Source of the DNA: Euborellia annulipes
Taxonomy: Eukaryota; Arthropoda; Insecta; Dermaptera; Anisolabididae
Reading direction: 5' to 3'
DNA length: 64,000 nucleotides
Assembly (NCBI GenBank): GCA_023213315.1
Contig: JAKCPI010005260.1
Location: 51,415 to 115,414, forward strand
Shown here: piece after piece, positions 1 through 11,150 of the stretch
Position numbering within the stretch: the stretch's first letter is position 1
How the letters are laid out: every line of letters begins with the position of its first letter
Program-made: the position numbers and the translations under genes
Notes under the pieces: generated by a model
What the model was told of the DNA's origin: nothing
Seen by the model: only the letters and a program-made list of their open reading frames with translations
Databases searched by the model: none

Positions 1-39
1 AATTTATTGAATAGTGGAACTTGACTGTAGCTGATATGT

Positions 40-262
40 CGAATAAAGAAGAGGATGCAGCCAATAATTGAGCCTTTAATGATTAAGCACCTTTTATTAG
101 AACTTTTCGACCGAGACCAAACCTGCCAATTTCAGCCTTCAAAAAGCCTTTTTTGTATAAAAATTGGGATGGATGTAGATCCCGGTCGAAACGTTCTAAT
201 AAAGAGTGCTTAATTATTAAATAGAGGCTCAATTATTGGCTGCATCCTCTTTCCTATTCAAC
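40..262. repeat. Imperfect inverted repeat with degraded PF (Penelope-like) core
   Basis: Arms of about 75 bp face each other (AAGAGGATGCAGCCAATAAT near 48 and its reverse complement ending near 252). The right arm contains CCGGTCGAAACGTTC, resembling the GAAACGTC core of the other PF fold-backs, and the left arm holds its mutated mirror. No target duplication is clear. I read it as an old Penelope-like fold-back; an unrelated MITE is possible. Confidence 0.5.
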
Positions 263-263
263 A

Positions 264-864
264 TAAATGAATTTAGATGATAACTGGATAAGCCTAAATT
301 ACAGAAATTCACAAAAGATTGATGATCAGAAAATTGAGGTGCATCTTCATAAATAAAGCATTCAATTAGTGCCAGGGATTTGCTTTCCGTTTTGAAAGAT
401 GAAATTTTTGACTATCAATTAATTTAGAAAATTAGGGACGGAATCTGATTGGTCTCAGATGCTGAAAAAGTCCTTGCAAAAAATCATCTCTAACTGGGCT
501 CTAGGCCTATTATGATTTGTGGCCTCTAAATTCTTTATCAAAACCATATTTGTCTTCTATTTACCAAAAATAAATATTAAATAATGCAACTTTGGAGATT
601 TGCGCTCTCTCCCCCATCGATTAGGCCATTCATCTTTCAGCAAAATGACCAGATGGTGTTTGTGCGCGCAGGGGTTGTTTGAACTAGATTAATGATAATA
701 GCCCGAAATTATCCTTTTAGGGATTTTCTTATTGTATCAACTAACTAAAACCTCAACCTACTAAATATTTTCAGATACTCATTTTACTTACAAATTTTAT
801 AATATAATAAAAGTTCTAGGCAAATTGGAACCGGATAATTAAAACAAAAATTAATTGGAAAATA
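264..864. other. Unannotated AT-rich stretch
   Basis: No ORF, RNA or repeat recognised, apart from the left target duplication (852-864) of the PF element that follows. Confidence 0.5.
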
Positions 865-961
865 GAGAAAAGTAGATTTATAGCTGGATAAAAGTTGTTG
901 ATGAGTAGTAGGATGAAGAAAGAAAAGCAGCTAGTATTTATTTCATTTATTTAATACACAT

Positions 962-1006
962 TAGGCTGACGTTTCGGTCTCTGTTGAGACCATCTTCAGA
1001 GCTCTT
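962..1006 (-). ncRNA. Hammerhead-like ribozyme motif, left arm
   Basis: Read on the minus strand: CTGAAGA, one extra nucleotide, stem II of six pairs (GGTCTC/GAGACC-type), GAAA, then CGTC and a 3-pair stem I. The ACGT around the cleavage site is self-complementary, as in hammerheads expected to act as dimers. The extra nucleotide between A9 and stem II departs from the textbook core, so activity is uncertain. Confidence 0.5.
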
Positions 1007-1084
1007 AGGCTGTCAATATGAGATAAATATCATAGACTCAATTATATAATTCATACCAATAGGTTATCTCATATTGACAGCCCA

Positions 1085-1128
1085 TAAGCTCTGAAGATGG
1101 TCTCAACCGAGACCGAAACGTCAGCCTA
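1085..1128 (+). ncRNA. Hammerhead-like ribozyme motif, right arm
   Basis: Mirror of the left-arm motif: CTGAAGA, T, GGTCTC-AACC-GAGACC, GAAACGTC, with AGC after the cleavage site pairing to GCT before the core. Stem II is perfect over six pairs. Confidence 0.55.
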
Positions 1129-1207
1129 ATGGGTATTAAATAAATCAAATAGATACTAGCTGCTTTTTTCTTTCTTCATCCTACTACTCATCAATAATTG
1201 GAAAATA

Positions 1208-2105
1208 AAAAATTTACAAATTAATTTTAAACTGGTAACGGTTGGCTCTAGTTGAAACATTATGCTTTATACCATATGTGTCGAAATACGTATACGTAAA
1301 GTGTTAATGTGAATTTAATTCTCCTATTAAAAAAATTACACTAATGAAATAGAATCTCGTGTCTCGATGTTTGATGATACGGATGATCGGGTTTCTACGG
1401 CAAAGACAGTGGATTACATCAAAATTTTAGACAAATTTATTTCTCTGAAACATAGGTACAGATTAAGAGAACGACATAATTGTGGTTATCCCATTTCAAT
1501 TATTTACAGCAAAATAAATAAAAATACAAAATTTTATTTTTTTCTACTTTTTCGGCTGTCATTTAGAGTTTACAATTTTTACATGTTTGAAATAGTTAAG
1601 CATCGATGGGTTCACGTAGTCCAGCAGTCTTGTTTTTCGGAGGCCACCTATCCCGATTTTCACCACTGCTTGTCGTTGCTTAACAACACGAATCTTGGTG
1701 GCTGTAGTTCTATTTTCTTGCCAGGCTCTCCGGCAACAAACAAAATTAATTCTGAATAAGTGTGCTTTGCTTTGTTAGGAGGCGTTTTTTGTGTAAATTA
1801 ATTCTAACACCTGAGAGGGTGTGGGTGCCGAAATATTTTACTCTCTGAAATAATAAATATTAGGCTAACTAGGTAGAGCTTTGTTTGAAAAAGATGGAAT
1901 TTTTTCAACCAATGCTCACATAGACTGTTCTTTAGCCAGTCAGTTTAAAATAAAAGCCGGGGGGGTGGGCCGCGGACGTCTAAGGAAAAATAAAAATTAT
2001 ATAAGTCAATATATAGGTTTACATATACACTGGGCCTCAGCGGTTTTTTTACGGAAAAAGTGGGCCGCACATCATAAAAGGTTGGGAACCTCTGCCATAT
2101 AATAT
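1208..2105. other. Unannotated stretch
   Basis: AT-rich DNA without a recognisable gene. A 130-codon open frame at 1367-1759 has no domain, motif or biased composition I recognise and is treated as chance. Confidence 0.45.
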
Positions 2106-2405
2106 TATACAAGGGCGTATATAGAAAATTTTTTCGGGGGGGGGGGGGGGCTCGAACTCAAAAATTTTCCTGCCTGCGGAAAATTTTTTGCCCTGACGTT
2201 AAAATCATTTTACCTTTTTTTTGGGAGGCTAAATTTTGTGGAAAAATTTTATTTTTTTTACGGAACCAAATTTTCCCGTCACGCGGAAAATGTTTTTCCC
2301 GGACATTAAAATTATTTTTTCTTTTGCGGACCATTTGGCGCCCCTTTGTGAGTAGCGCCCGGGGCATGATGACCCCCCTTGCCCCCCCCTCGCTACGCCA
2401 CTGAT
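2106..2405. mobile_element. G-run MITE with degraded GGCGTA-type ends
   Basis: The left end has GGGCGTATATAG followed by a poly-G run; the right end has a C-rich run followed by CTCGCTACGCCACTG. The ends resemble the 'CAGTGGCGTAGC' class of short DNA elements. The interior holds near-direct AAAATTTTTTGCCC-type repeats. No intact target duplication was found. Confidence 0.45.
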
Positions 2406-2427
2406 ATGTTTATATATAAGCTTATAT

Positions 2428-2967
2428 ATGGACCCTGTTATGCAATGGTGTGTCAAAGACCAAACATCGAATTTTGAGAAAATCAACAATAAAGTTTTTT
2501 TTTTTTTTTTTATTAAAAAAAACATTCACACTTTTTCTCATTCACACTCACATTCACACACTCATTCACACAGTCTTCTCGGCAACTTAGGCCATTTAAG
2601 ACTTTAACCGATATCCGTTAATGAGTATTATACATATTGGGGTCCAGGCATTTTTATTTAAGTCATTTGGTATCCAAATGCCTTAAATAAAATTATCGGA
2701 CTGCCTGGGGTCCGAACCCGCGACGTTCGGTATAGAAGGTAGACACGCTACCAACTACTCCAAGCCCCGTGGGCAATAAAGTTTTTTGTTTACATTGGAT
2801 TATATATAATTTTTCTTGTCAATTGTGCAAGTAATATTAAATATAAATTTTTTTAGGACATATTTCATAAAAAATCCTATTAATTAAAGCATTTGAAACA
2901 ATATTCAGTGGTTAACTCATTTTTGAATTTTTTGGTCTTTGACACACCATTGCATAACAGGGTCCAT
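2428..2967. mobile_element. TIR MITE (GGACCCTGTTATGC family) interrupted by a SINE
   Basis: Terminal inverted repeats of more than 30 bp (TGGACCCTGTTATGCAATGG and its mirror near 2940-2966) lie next to TATA. A second copy without the insertion lies at 24541-24800, so SINE-A at 2501-2773 clearly inserted later. No ORF; superfamily unknown, TA or TATA duplication possible. Confidence 0.72.
2501..2773 (-). mobile_element. SINE-A, full length, inside a MITE
   Basis: Reverse-strand tRNA-derived SINE: the tRNA-like head with box B (GGGTTCGGACCCC) is near 2700-2773, followed by the ATTTAAG...CTTAAAT hairpin, the GT-rich region and a poly-A end (poly-T here). It is bounded by a perfect 14-bp duplication CAATAAAGTTTTTT at 2487-2500 and 2774-2787. 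The uninterrupted MITE at 24541 shows the empty site. Confidence 0.85.
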
Positions 2968-2969
2968 AT

Positions 2970-4338
2970 AATATAGGCCTACTCAATGGATTTTTCGGTT
3001 TAGGTGGGAATCAAACCAGCACCTTGTTGTTTATGCATTGCTATCATGTGATGAAAAAGCATAATAATATCTCAGGAGTGTCGATGGACCGGAAACGCTT
3101 CGATTCCCAGGATGACATGTAATTTTTTAACTTGGAAAAAAAAATATTTATTTAACTTATATAAAAATATCTCCAACCCTTTTGAGCAAGAAGGGTTGTT
3201 GCTGGTAAAATAATTAAAAAAATAAACAAGCTCTCTTTTCAAAAGAGGTGTGGTCACCACACCTGTTTCTTTTTTAATTCTTACGGAACGTTACTTGCAA
3301 TACAGTTACTTATTTATATACAATATTTTTTCCGCAAACTTAAGAAAGAAGAGGGACCGTTGGAGAGAAAGAAAAAAAAACTAACTGAGCAAGTCGTCGC
3401 GTAAATCGTGAGAATATTGAAAAAAAAAAAAACTTGTAGAGATCTAGACCGGTCCATCGAGTGTAGAAACAACTTCAGCATCCCAAGTGAGCGAGGGAGG
3501 GCAGCTGCTGCACCCTCTCTCTCTTTTACCCTCATCATCCATCCCAGTACTACATTAACCATAAATCAGTGTAGCCAGGTGTGTTGGTGGGTAGCCTTCT
3601 GCCGCTGCAAATCGGCTCAAGCTTTACTACATACAGGATAACATATTGCAAGAGACGGGAATTTCCCAACACGAAACGACGACGGCTTGAGGGGGAGGGA
3701 GTAGTCCCCCCACGCTCGGGGCCTCCACCCCCTCCCTTTCGGGGGGCGTTGCCCGCGCTGACCCCGCCTGGTGTCCCCCACCCCTCCAATATGGCCGCCA
3801 GCCCCGGAGGAGATTTATTTATTTTAATGGGCCAAATAGACACACACATCACCTAGAAACACAGTAATTAATTAAATTTGATAACTCACCTCTCTCTCTT
3901 TTCAAAAAAAAAAAAAAAAAATTCATTGAATCGTAAAAATAGCGATAAGTTGTTCATATTGTGTGCTCAAATGCTTTTAAATATATCTGATTACATTGGG
4001 GGAAAGTTTTTTTTTTGCTTTTTTCTTTCCCTCTCTCTCTCTGATCTTAAGTCTATCTCTTTACAATAAAATCAGAATATTATTAAAGCAAACAAACACT
4101 CTTTTTGATAACAATACATTGAAAGTATAATGGATTTAAAATCGATAAATGGTATTAATATGCAGCATATAATTTAATGATCTATTTATTTCAATTGATT
4201 GGAAGTCAATAAATTCTTTAGAATCATGTTATCTCTAGGAACCCCTGGCTCTTAGCAGGGGCAGGGCCGTTTCTAACCCTTTTGGCGTTACAAATGCAAA
4301 AATAAATTTGGCGTCTCCCTTCTCCTTACGTACTTTTT
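2970..4338. other. Unique stretch with GC-rich patch
   Basis: Mostly AT-rich. The segment about 3660-3815 is strongly GC-rich and CpG-containing (GGGGGGCGTTGCCCGCGC, ATGGCCGCCAGCCCC) and stands out from the surroundings. Open frames exist on both strands there but show no recognisable domain. It could be an unrecognised mobile element end or a CpG-rich regulatory patch. Confidence 0.35.
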
Positions 4339-4339
4339 T

Positions 4340-4480
4340 AGTTTTTTTTTTCGTTTTTCTCAAAATTCGCTCCACCAAAATTTTTTAAAATTCAATACCC
4401 AATTATTATTTTTTTAGATGCTCTTTTGTGTAATTGTATATTCCCATTTTGCCATAAAAGTGTTTTAAAGTACACTTTAC
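4340..4480 (-). repeat. XB element fragment (interior)
   Basis: Matches the interior of the minus-oriented XB copies from TTCTCAAAATTCGCTCC through the TTTTTAGATGCTC segment to TACACTTTACTC. It stops where the next XB copy begins, suggesting one XB copy inserted into an older one. Confidence 0.65.
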
Positions 4481-4702
4481 TCTTTCTTTTTACTTTCTAT
4501 TACCTCTATATATATGTTAATATATAGAGAGAGAAAGTATTGGATTCATGTCAAAAATTCGATGTCGAAATTTTGATGGATATACGCCTTTGAGGTCAAA
4601 AAAAAATGGTTTGGAGGGGTTTGTTTTTGGGTGGGTTTTAATATTAAAAAAAAAAAAAGAAGAAAAAATACGTTTTGAGGACCCCTGAATTTAGGAGAAA
4701 TG

Positions 4703-4716
4703 GTTGCCATGGTAAC
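4703..4716 (-). promoter_or_regulatory. RFX-type X-box palindrome in XB element
   Basis: GTTGCCATGGTAAC matches the RFX consensus GTNRCC-N2-RGYAAC. Binding is inferred from the match only. Confidence 0.55.
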
Positions 4717-4759
4717 AAAATATAAATAGGGTATTTTCCCATATTTATAAATTTTACAT

Positions 4760-5011
4760 GAGGTTAGCGTGCTAACCTCGTATACCAAACGTCGCGGGTT
4801 CGGACCCCAGGCAGTCCGATGATTTTATTTAAGCCAATTGGATACCAAATTGGTTAAATAAGAATGCCTGGACCCCCAATAAATATAATTATTTATACAA
4901 CGGTTATCTTAAAAGTCTTAAATGGCCTAAGTTGCCGAAAAGACTGTGTGAATGTGTGTGTGAGTGTGAGTGTGAATGAGAAAAAAGTGTGAGTGCTTAA
5001 AAAAATAAAAA
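4760..5011 (+). mobile_element. SINE-A, slightly 5'-truncated, nested in XB
   Basis: Starts in the tRNA-like head (GAGGTTAGCGTGCTAACC), keeps box B, the CAGTCCGATGA junction, the hairpin region, the TTGCCGAAAAGACTG block and GT-rich tail, ending A-rich. Flanking ATTTTACAT (4751-4759) and AATTTACAT (5013-5021) restore the uninterrupted XB sequence seen in other copies. Confidence 0.83.
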
Positions 5012-5164
5012 AAATTTACATCTTGAAATTCGAATATACCGTACTGTCGGGAACTAAATATATGTCGACACAAAAAATCTGGTGTGGCAAGCACAGATTT
5101 CGATTACCGAAGGTAAGAGAAAGTTGTGTGCTGTGCGACAAGTTACACCAGATTTTTTAAGGTC

Positions 5165-5292
5165 TTTTTTGGCATCTAAGACAATTTAGACCCCATCTCT
5201 TTTTTTTTGCTTGGGTCGGGAAGCGAAACCGGGACTCTAAGCACAAGAAGCTATGTTTTCTCTCTGAGCCGTTGTTAGTCCCACCAGATTTT
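5165..5292 (-). mobile_element. tRNA-derived SINE (family D), old copy
   Basis: On the minus strand a tRNA-like head with box A-like GGCTCAGAGAG and box B-like GGTTTCGCTTCCC is followed by AGAGATGGGGTCTAAAT, the same tail seen after the head at 32483. Head and tail are divergent, so it is an old insertion. Confidence 0.5.
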
Positions 5293-6655
5293 TTTAACAC
5301 TATTGTTTTATTCCATTCATTAATAAAAATTATTAATTAAATTTCTCTTTTTTAATTAGCTGTCGCTTTGGATTTGACAAATTTATTAAACTAGTTTATC
5401 TGTTTTAAAAAAAATGATAATTTCTATTTAAATACTCTCATCCCCTCTTCTTCCGTACTTTGCTTCTAATAAAAGAGAAGAGGAGGATAGCTTGAAATAA
5501 ATCGCCCTATAATAGCATATGCCAACTTCTATGGCATGAATAGCGCTGAGTTACAATATAAATGATGTCCGTACCTTTAATAGGGTTACGATGTTTATTT
5601 TTAAGCCGCATTAATATATAGTCTCCGATACAATTTTCATTTCATTTACATTTGCATATTTAGATTAGTTACTTTTCTTTTTTATTTCTAAAAAAAAAAA
5701 AATGAAGGAAAAATTAATGCTAATTGTTGTATGAGGTTTCAAAAACAAATTTCTTAAAAAATAATCCTTTTCAATAAATTGATTCCGATATTTTCTTTGT
5801 CATGGCCTTAGAGATTTGCTATATTTGCATAGGCGTAGTCAAAAATTATTAAGAGAGGAATTTGGAGGCCTCTTTCCAATTCCCTTACTAGATTCGGAAG
5901 TGGGAACGCTTGAAACTATTTGTTTAGGCCTATCAAAAATTTATTGAAAATTTTAAGATTTTTTTAAGTAAATTTATATCCTAAAATCCCAAAGGAGCAA
6001 ATTGAACCAACAATTCCGCTTCCCTTGGGTTGACGGCCTTGATTTGATTTTTTTTCTAAAAAATTTTTGTTAACTCTTTTTCTATTAGGAATAATTATTT
6101 GACAGTGTCTCACCCCCCCCTCCCCGGCGCATGCATGCCCTCGGGTATAAAATATAAATAAATAAAAAAAAATTCATTCTGTATGCTGATAAAAATGTAT
6201 TCTAAGTTATCGTTCATTTTGTGCTCTATTGTTCCACGTTTCTTGGAATAGAGGTAATTTACTTCACGATCTATCAGCGAAAGGTTCGCGTTCTGTTCTG
6301 AACGATAAAATTATTTTATATTATAATGCGATACCAATTAATTTAAATAAAGGATAATGAGATGTTAAAATTATAGCCGGGGATTCGAGCAACAGCCACC
6401 AAGATCGTTGCAGGAGCGGAGAAACCTCGGGTGGGTGGCTCTAAGGAATCAGCATGTAGAAAAATGAATATATAAGTAACTTATATTATAATATCTAAAA
6501 GGCTTCAGCAGGCATAACGAAAAAATTTGTTTAAATTATTTTATTATATCCCCTTGTAGCTGACCAAAAAAAATTGCGATTTCTGGTCCAGCGGATAAAT
6601 TTTGACTTGTTTTTGTATTAACTTATTTTATTAGTTCTTTTAATATAATCTAAAA
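5293..6655. other. Unannotated AT-rich stretch
   Basis: No gene or repeat boundary recognised. An ATTTGCAT octamer occurs at 5650-5657, which could be chance. Confidence 0.45.
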
Positions 6656-7112
6656 CCATTGGCGTAGCCAGAAATTTTTGATGGGGGGGGTTCAAGAAAA
6701 TTTTTTCAAACATTTGAAAAATTTAAGATTATTTTAGGGTATTTATTTATAAATCATTGTTTGTTTTGTTTTTTTTAGCTAGAGTAAATTATTATATTTT
6801 ACTTTCTCTTATCCTGTATTATAAAGCTTAAATATCTAGTGATGAGAAGTGGCTGTAGACTTTGAATTGGGTATAGGAGACTTTGCAGCCAAGGAAATTA
6901 AATAAAAAACTTATTTAATTATTAATCGTCGACGTTTCTTGACGTGACTTGCGACCGAAACGTCGACGATTAATAATTAAATAAGTTTTTTATTTCATTT
7001 CCTTGGCTGCAAAGTCTCCTATACCCAATTAAATATCTAGTCATGGTTTGGGTCCCATGGGGGGGGGGGGGTTGAACCCCAAACCCCACCCCTGGCTACG
7101 CCTATGCTTAAC
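6656..7112. mobile_element. TIR element (GGCGTAGCC family) with PF insertion
   Basis: Ends are CATTGGCGTAGCCAG and the inverse CTGGCTACGCCTATG, followed internally by poly-G/poly-C runs. A related copy is at 22238-23107. Its AT-rich interior is split by the PF element at 6841-7028. No coding sequence; superfamily undetermined. Confidence 0.68.
6841..7028. mobile_element. PF fold-back element, 188 bp, in a MITE
   Basis: Flanked by a perfect 13-bp duplication TTAAATATCTAGT (6828-6840 and 7029-7041). A one-sided tail of about 24 nt (GATGAGAAGTGGCTGTAG...) precedes a palindrome of roughly 80-bp arms meeting at back-to-back CGACGTTTC and GAAACGTCG. The central cores lack CTGANGA, so ribozyme function looks lost here. 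A fragment of the same tail recurs at about 18455. Confidence 0.75.
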
Positions 7113-7142
7113 ACAAATTTCAAGCGAAAAATAAAGATTTTT

Positions 7143-7205
7143 CAGCAATTAATTAAATTTTGTGCCGACGTTTCGGATACAAGTTACATCCTTTTTCAAA
7201 AATTG
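7143..7205 (-). repeat. Isolated PF core remnant
   Basis: Minus strand shows ATCCGAAACGTCGGCAC preceded by an imperfect hairpin (GGATG...TATCC). No CTGANGA is intact and no inverted partner was found. Confidence 0.45.
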
Positions 7206-8349
7206 TCTACAATTTTTTTAATGTAATTAATATAATATTTTTTTTAACAAATTTGTGAAATGATGCAACCCGCATGTGAAACGATAGCCGAAAATATAAT
7301 TTTTTTTTTTTTTAATTTTTCGGGCTGAAATATCTTCGGCATCCACAAATTTCAAAAATTCTATAATCCCGTGCAATCAAAATAATGAATGTTTTACACC
7401 AGATTTTGCTCTCAATAGATCTAGAATATTACTTTAACTTTCTAAAAAAAAAATCTGAAGAATAAAATTCCAAGTGGCATGATTAGTTTCTTCTATATAT
7501 ATATAAAAAAAAAAGAAAATTATTCCAAACTCGTTAATTTTAATGAATTAAAGCTAATGAAATCTTTGTTCCATTCTATTCAACCTAAAACCCCAATGAC
7601 GGGTCAAAGGAAAGGGATAGGGGTGGGGGCGGAGGCGGGGGGTTGAATGAAATGAGTAGAGGGGTAGATTTTATAGATTTATTTTTCGTAGCCTTTTCTT
7701 GAATACGTTACGTATCTTTTGATGAATCGGTTAAGCCGTACTACCCTATCCAAAATACAAAGTGATAAGCTACATTAAAATTAAGCTTTTTTAATGGCGG
7801 CTCATGGTCGATTTAACAGTATAATAGCCGCGATTGTGTCCTCTCTGAATAGCCTACATGTCGTTCAAGTATTGTCAGGTTAAGAGGGCTGTTGCACTTG
7901 TTGTGTGTGCCTTGTGTTGTGTATTGGTTGCTCAATGTGTGGGTGGGTCTGTGTATTTATATAGAAGCCGTCTCTCTATGTACGAGTATTATTTAGTGTA
8001 TTTGTATTTGTACATTTATTCAATTTACATTTAATGGAATCTAGTTATATAATAATAATAACAATAAAAAGATAAATGACAAATAAAAGACAATATTATA
8101 AAGAATAATGAGGATTCACTTTTTTTTTTTTATTTATTTTTTTCAGCTTTCACAAATTTTATATTCATACTATAAAAGTAAAATTTCATATTAACGATAA
8201 TAAGATCTGATCTACAATATTTAAATAATTTTAAATGATTAGATCATCTAATGAATTTTATTTATTAACTTCTTTTCGAGATTCGAGAAATTTTTTTTTT
8301 TATTATCCTATTTTAAATTGATTAGATAATTTTATTTTTTTCTTCACTC
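7206..8349. other. Unannotated stretch
   Basis: AT-rich with a moderately GC region near 7600-7660 and T/G-rich sequence at 7890-7960. Nothing recognised. Confidence 0.4.
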
Positions 8350-8560
8350 AGGGGCTCACTTCTAGTGAGTACGTGGATGGCGACCACGAGTTACCCGAGC
8401 TAAGGCTGACATTTCTTCCTTTCCTTTATGTCAGCCATATTTTCCCTTTTTCATATCAAGCGCCAGGCCGTGAGGGCGGCTTGCTTTCTCTTGGTCTCAT
8501 TTCTTTATAAATTAATTTTGCCGACCCCACATAGGGATAAGGCCAAGATAGAAGAAGAGA
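8350..8560 (+). repeat. Dispersed repeat shared with 49790-50000
   Basis: About 200 bp (TTCTAGTGAGTACGTGGATG... CAAGCGCCAGGCCGTG ... CCGACCCCACATA) closely matches 49792-49995. At the second site it follows a tRNA-like head, so it is probably the body of a SINE. The 187-codon frame starting at 8428 runs across this repeat into an XB element and is not a gene. Confidence 0.65.
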
Positions 8561-8666
8561 TAATTATATATTTTTCTATTTTTTTTTTCTTTATTTTTGG
8601 ATATTTTTTTTTCTATTTATTTTCGACTTGTGGTTCAGGTAATTATTTAATTGAAGACAAAAGAGT

Positions 8667-9305
8667 AAAAATCTGGTGTGACTGGCGCACATCACACAAC
8701 TTTCTCTTACCTTCGGTAATCGAAAGTTGTGTTCTGTGCTTGTCACACCAGATTTTTTGTGTCGACATGTTGCTATTTAGTTTCCGAAAGTACGGTACAT
8801 TCGATTTTCAAGATGTAAAATTTATATGTGAAAATATTTATATTTTGTTACCATGGCAACCATATCTCCTATCTTTTCTATGGAGTACAAGAGTAAAGTG
8901 GTCTTCAGAAGATTTCAATGGCAAAATGAGAATAGGCCTATACATTTTAAAGAGCGTTGGAGCGAATTTTGAGAAAATCGAAAAAAACTGAAAAAGTGCA
9001 TCAGTAAAGTACTAGTACTCGTTGGTCGATTTTGTTCAAAACCTTCGTGTCACGTGCCAGGGGGGTGTCTAACTTAAATATGAAATTTCAACCTCCTAGC
9101 TCTTTTCGTTCTTGAGATATTTTGTTCACAGACACACAAACACTCACACAGACAGACAGACCATGTAGCGAAAACCACTTTTTTGGATTCAGGGGACCTC
9201 AAAACTTGTATATCCATCAAAATCTCGACATCGAATTTTTGACATGAATCCAATACTTTCTCTCTCTATATATTAACTTATATAGAGGTAAGAGAAAGTA
9301 AAAAT
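8667..9305 (+). mobile_element. XB element, near complete
   Basis: Begins AAAAATCTGGTGTGAC with an ~85-bp hairpin, then TTTTGTGTCGACATG, the X-box (8847-8860), GTACAAGAGTAAAGTGG, AAAGTACTAGTACT, a short CACA/GACA microsatellite (about 9130-9160) and the 3' hairpin ACTTTCTC...GAGAAAGTA. No ORF. Family classification is open: no shared TIRs, two different terminal hairpins, a microsatellite near one end. This is partly like Helentron-associated (DINE-type) elements. Confidence 0.85.
8847..8860 (+). promoter_or_regulatory. RFX-type X-box palindrome in XB element
   Basis: GTTACCATGGCAAC, perfect family version. Confidence 0.55.
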
Positions 9306-11025
9306 GAGGCATTCCATGTCAAATCATAAAAAATTAGACTCGGAAATTTTTCCTAAAATTATTTGAAATGCACAAGTTTTAAGAATCCCTCATCTAACAT
9401 TTTTGATATCTGAAAACTTGAATAAAATATTTTCGTTTGCTGACACTGCATTTTTGACTTTTATTATCAGTTAATGAAAAACGTGTTAAATTTTCAATTA
9501 ATATCTGATCAATGACATTTTTATTCATTTTTTTTTTATTAATGAATAATTAATAATAACTGTTCTTTAATGCCATTGAACTTATAATATAATCTATTGT
9601 ATAATAATAAGTTTTCTAAAATTAATTAAAAGACTGCTGTGATTATATAGACCTCATTTCCTCCTACCAACTATTATTTTCTAATTTTCACTCTCTTTTA
9701 TGAAAATTTAATGCCTATAAAAGGTGAGTCATAATTTGTGCGCGCTGGAAAAAAAAAATTCCCCCGTCGCTATTTTTGATGTGGGTCAGCTACGCTATTC
9801 TATTGAGCTGCCCCCCATCCCTTGGAAACGAAGACAAAAGCCCAGCTCCATTCACACTTGATGTTTGTTGTAGTAGTTAACCTATTATAATGATTATTTT
9901 CTTTTGCTAACAGAATGTCGTTGACTCCCGGGACATAATTAACACTTAGACTCATTGCTTTTCCAGCAAAAATCCCTCCTCAACGGGGCGTCCAGAATCC
10001 GCCCTTTTGCTCTCAATCCCAGCATCCAATTGGTTTTTCTGTAAGGGATGTTCCCTCAGTGCGTACCTCCTATCAAATTGATTGCACCCTATTAAATGGG
10101 TATATAGCCCTGGTTTTCCTCATGAAGGGCAATTTTTGTCCTTGTTTTTTTTTTCCTCTCCTCTCTCTCTCATGTTCACAAATGACAGTAATTTGTTTGA
10201 TTACTGTTCTGTCGTTAGCTGGCTGGGCTAGGATAGAAATTATATATTTTTCAAAAGACCCTTTAATTTTTTTTTTCAAGTGGGCCTTAATGGATTGGTT
10301 TCTTTATTACTGTTATTTAAATTTTGTGAAATTAATAATTTTATCACTAAAATTAAATAAATGATATGAGTATAGAGATTTTTTAAATAATTTTTTCGAA
10401 TTTTTATAAAAAATATTACTAACCTCGAGTTACCACAGCCGGAAAAGGCTTAAAAAAGTTATAGAAAGGTCAAAACTTCTTTCAGTTACTATTTGGTAGA
10501 ATTATTAGTTTTATTATCAAAGACACCTGATGTCTCTTTTCCTTGTCTCGCTACGTCATTTTTACCCCTTCTGTACGCCTTTGACCCCCGGGCTTCAGGG
10601 CCATTGAAAGTTTCCCAAGTGTTGTAATATTTCCCTTTAAATTCATTAATTTTAATGTGAAAAAAACTAAAATTCTTAAGAAACAGATTATTTCTAATTA
10701 AAATTTGTAAATATTTAGTTAAATTTTCTAACAAAAAAGGTTATTACTTTTCTTGAAAAAATATCAAAATATTTACTTAAAATTCCTAAAAACAGGTTTT
10801 ATGTCGCTTCCCGATAACATGTCTATCTATCTAAGGCTGAACGCTCACCGAACCAGCAAAAACGTTTTCGAACAAAACGTTTTTGCCTAAAACTATATTT
10901 TCAATTGGAACCATTGGCAAATTGAAATGTAAATCTTTTATTAAATCTTGTTTATTTTTTGGAAATTTTGAAATAAAAAAAATTTTTTAATTTATTATAG
11001 GCTACATGTATTTATTTAAATTAAT
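9306..11025. other. Unannotated stretch
   Basis: AT-rich. GC content rises modestly at 9760-10060. A short inverted repeat AAAACGTTTTCGAACAAAACG lies near 10860. The open frames at 10059-10364 and 10489-10734 show no recognisable domain. Confidence 0.4.
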
Positions 11026-11104
11026 TTCAATTTTTATTGAGTGGTGAGGATATCCAGGCAGTCAAAAAACAATAAAGAAAATTATATTTATCTTTATTTC
11101 ATAT

Positions 11105-11150
11105 GTTTGTCGACGTTTCGGCCGATATTCCGGCCTTCTTCAGGACAAAT
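11105..11150 (-). ncRNA. Hammerhead-like ribozyme motif
   Basis: Minus strand: TTTGTC, CTGAAGA, A, GGCCG-GAATAT-CGGCC, GAAA, CGTC, GACAAA. Stem I has six perfect pairs and stem II five. Confidence 0.6.

Larger units (their letters stand above)
865..1194. mobile_element. PF fold-back element (Penelope-like, non-autonomous), 330 bp
   Basis: The insertion is flanked by a 13-bp direct repeat TAATTGGAAAATA (852-864 and 1195-1207). From about 896 to 1194 it is a large palindrome; 865-895 is a one-sided tail of about 31 nt. Each arm contains a hammerhead-like core facing outward. The arms end in a conserved AT stretch and CAGCTAGTA. Inverted terminal copies, a short one-sided tail and staggered-cut duplications are known for Penelope-like elements; membership is inferred because no reverse transcriptase is present. 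Confidence 0.72.
4486..5158 (-). mobile_element. XB element, internally deleted, carrying a SINE
   Basis: Begins with the TACTTTCTATTACC hairpin, keeps TTGGATTCATGTC, loses about 350 bp of the middle, keeps the RFX-type X-box and ends in the CTGGTGTGG...TTACACCAGATT hairpin at 5070-5158. SINE-A sits inside at 4760-5011 between duplicated ATTTTACAT/AATTTACAT. Confidence 0.8.

Noticed and set aside
8428..8991. 187-codon open frame
   Set aside because: It runs across a dispersed SINE-like repeat and into an XB element; parts recur elsewhere in other frames, and there is no domain.
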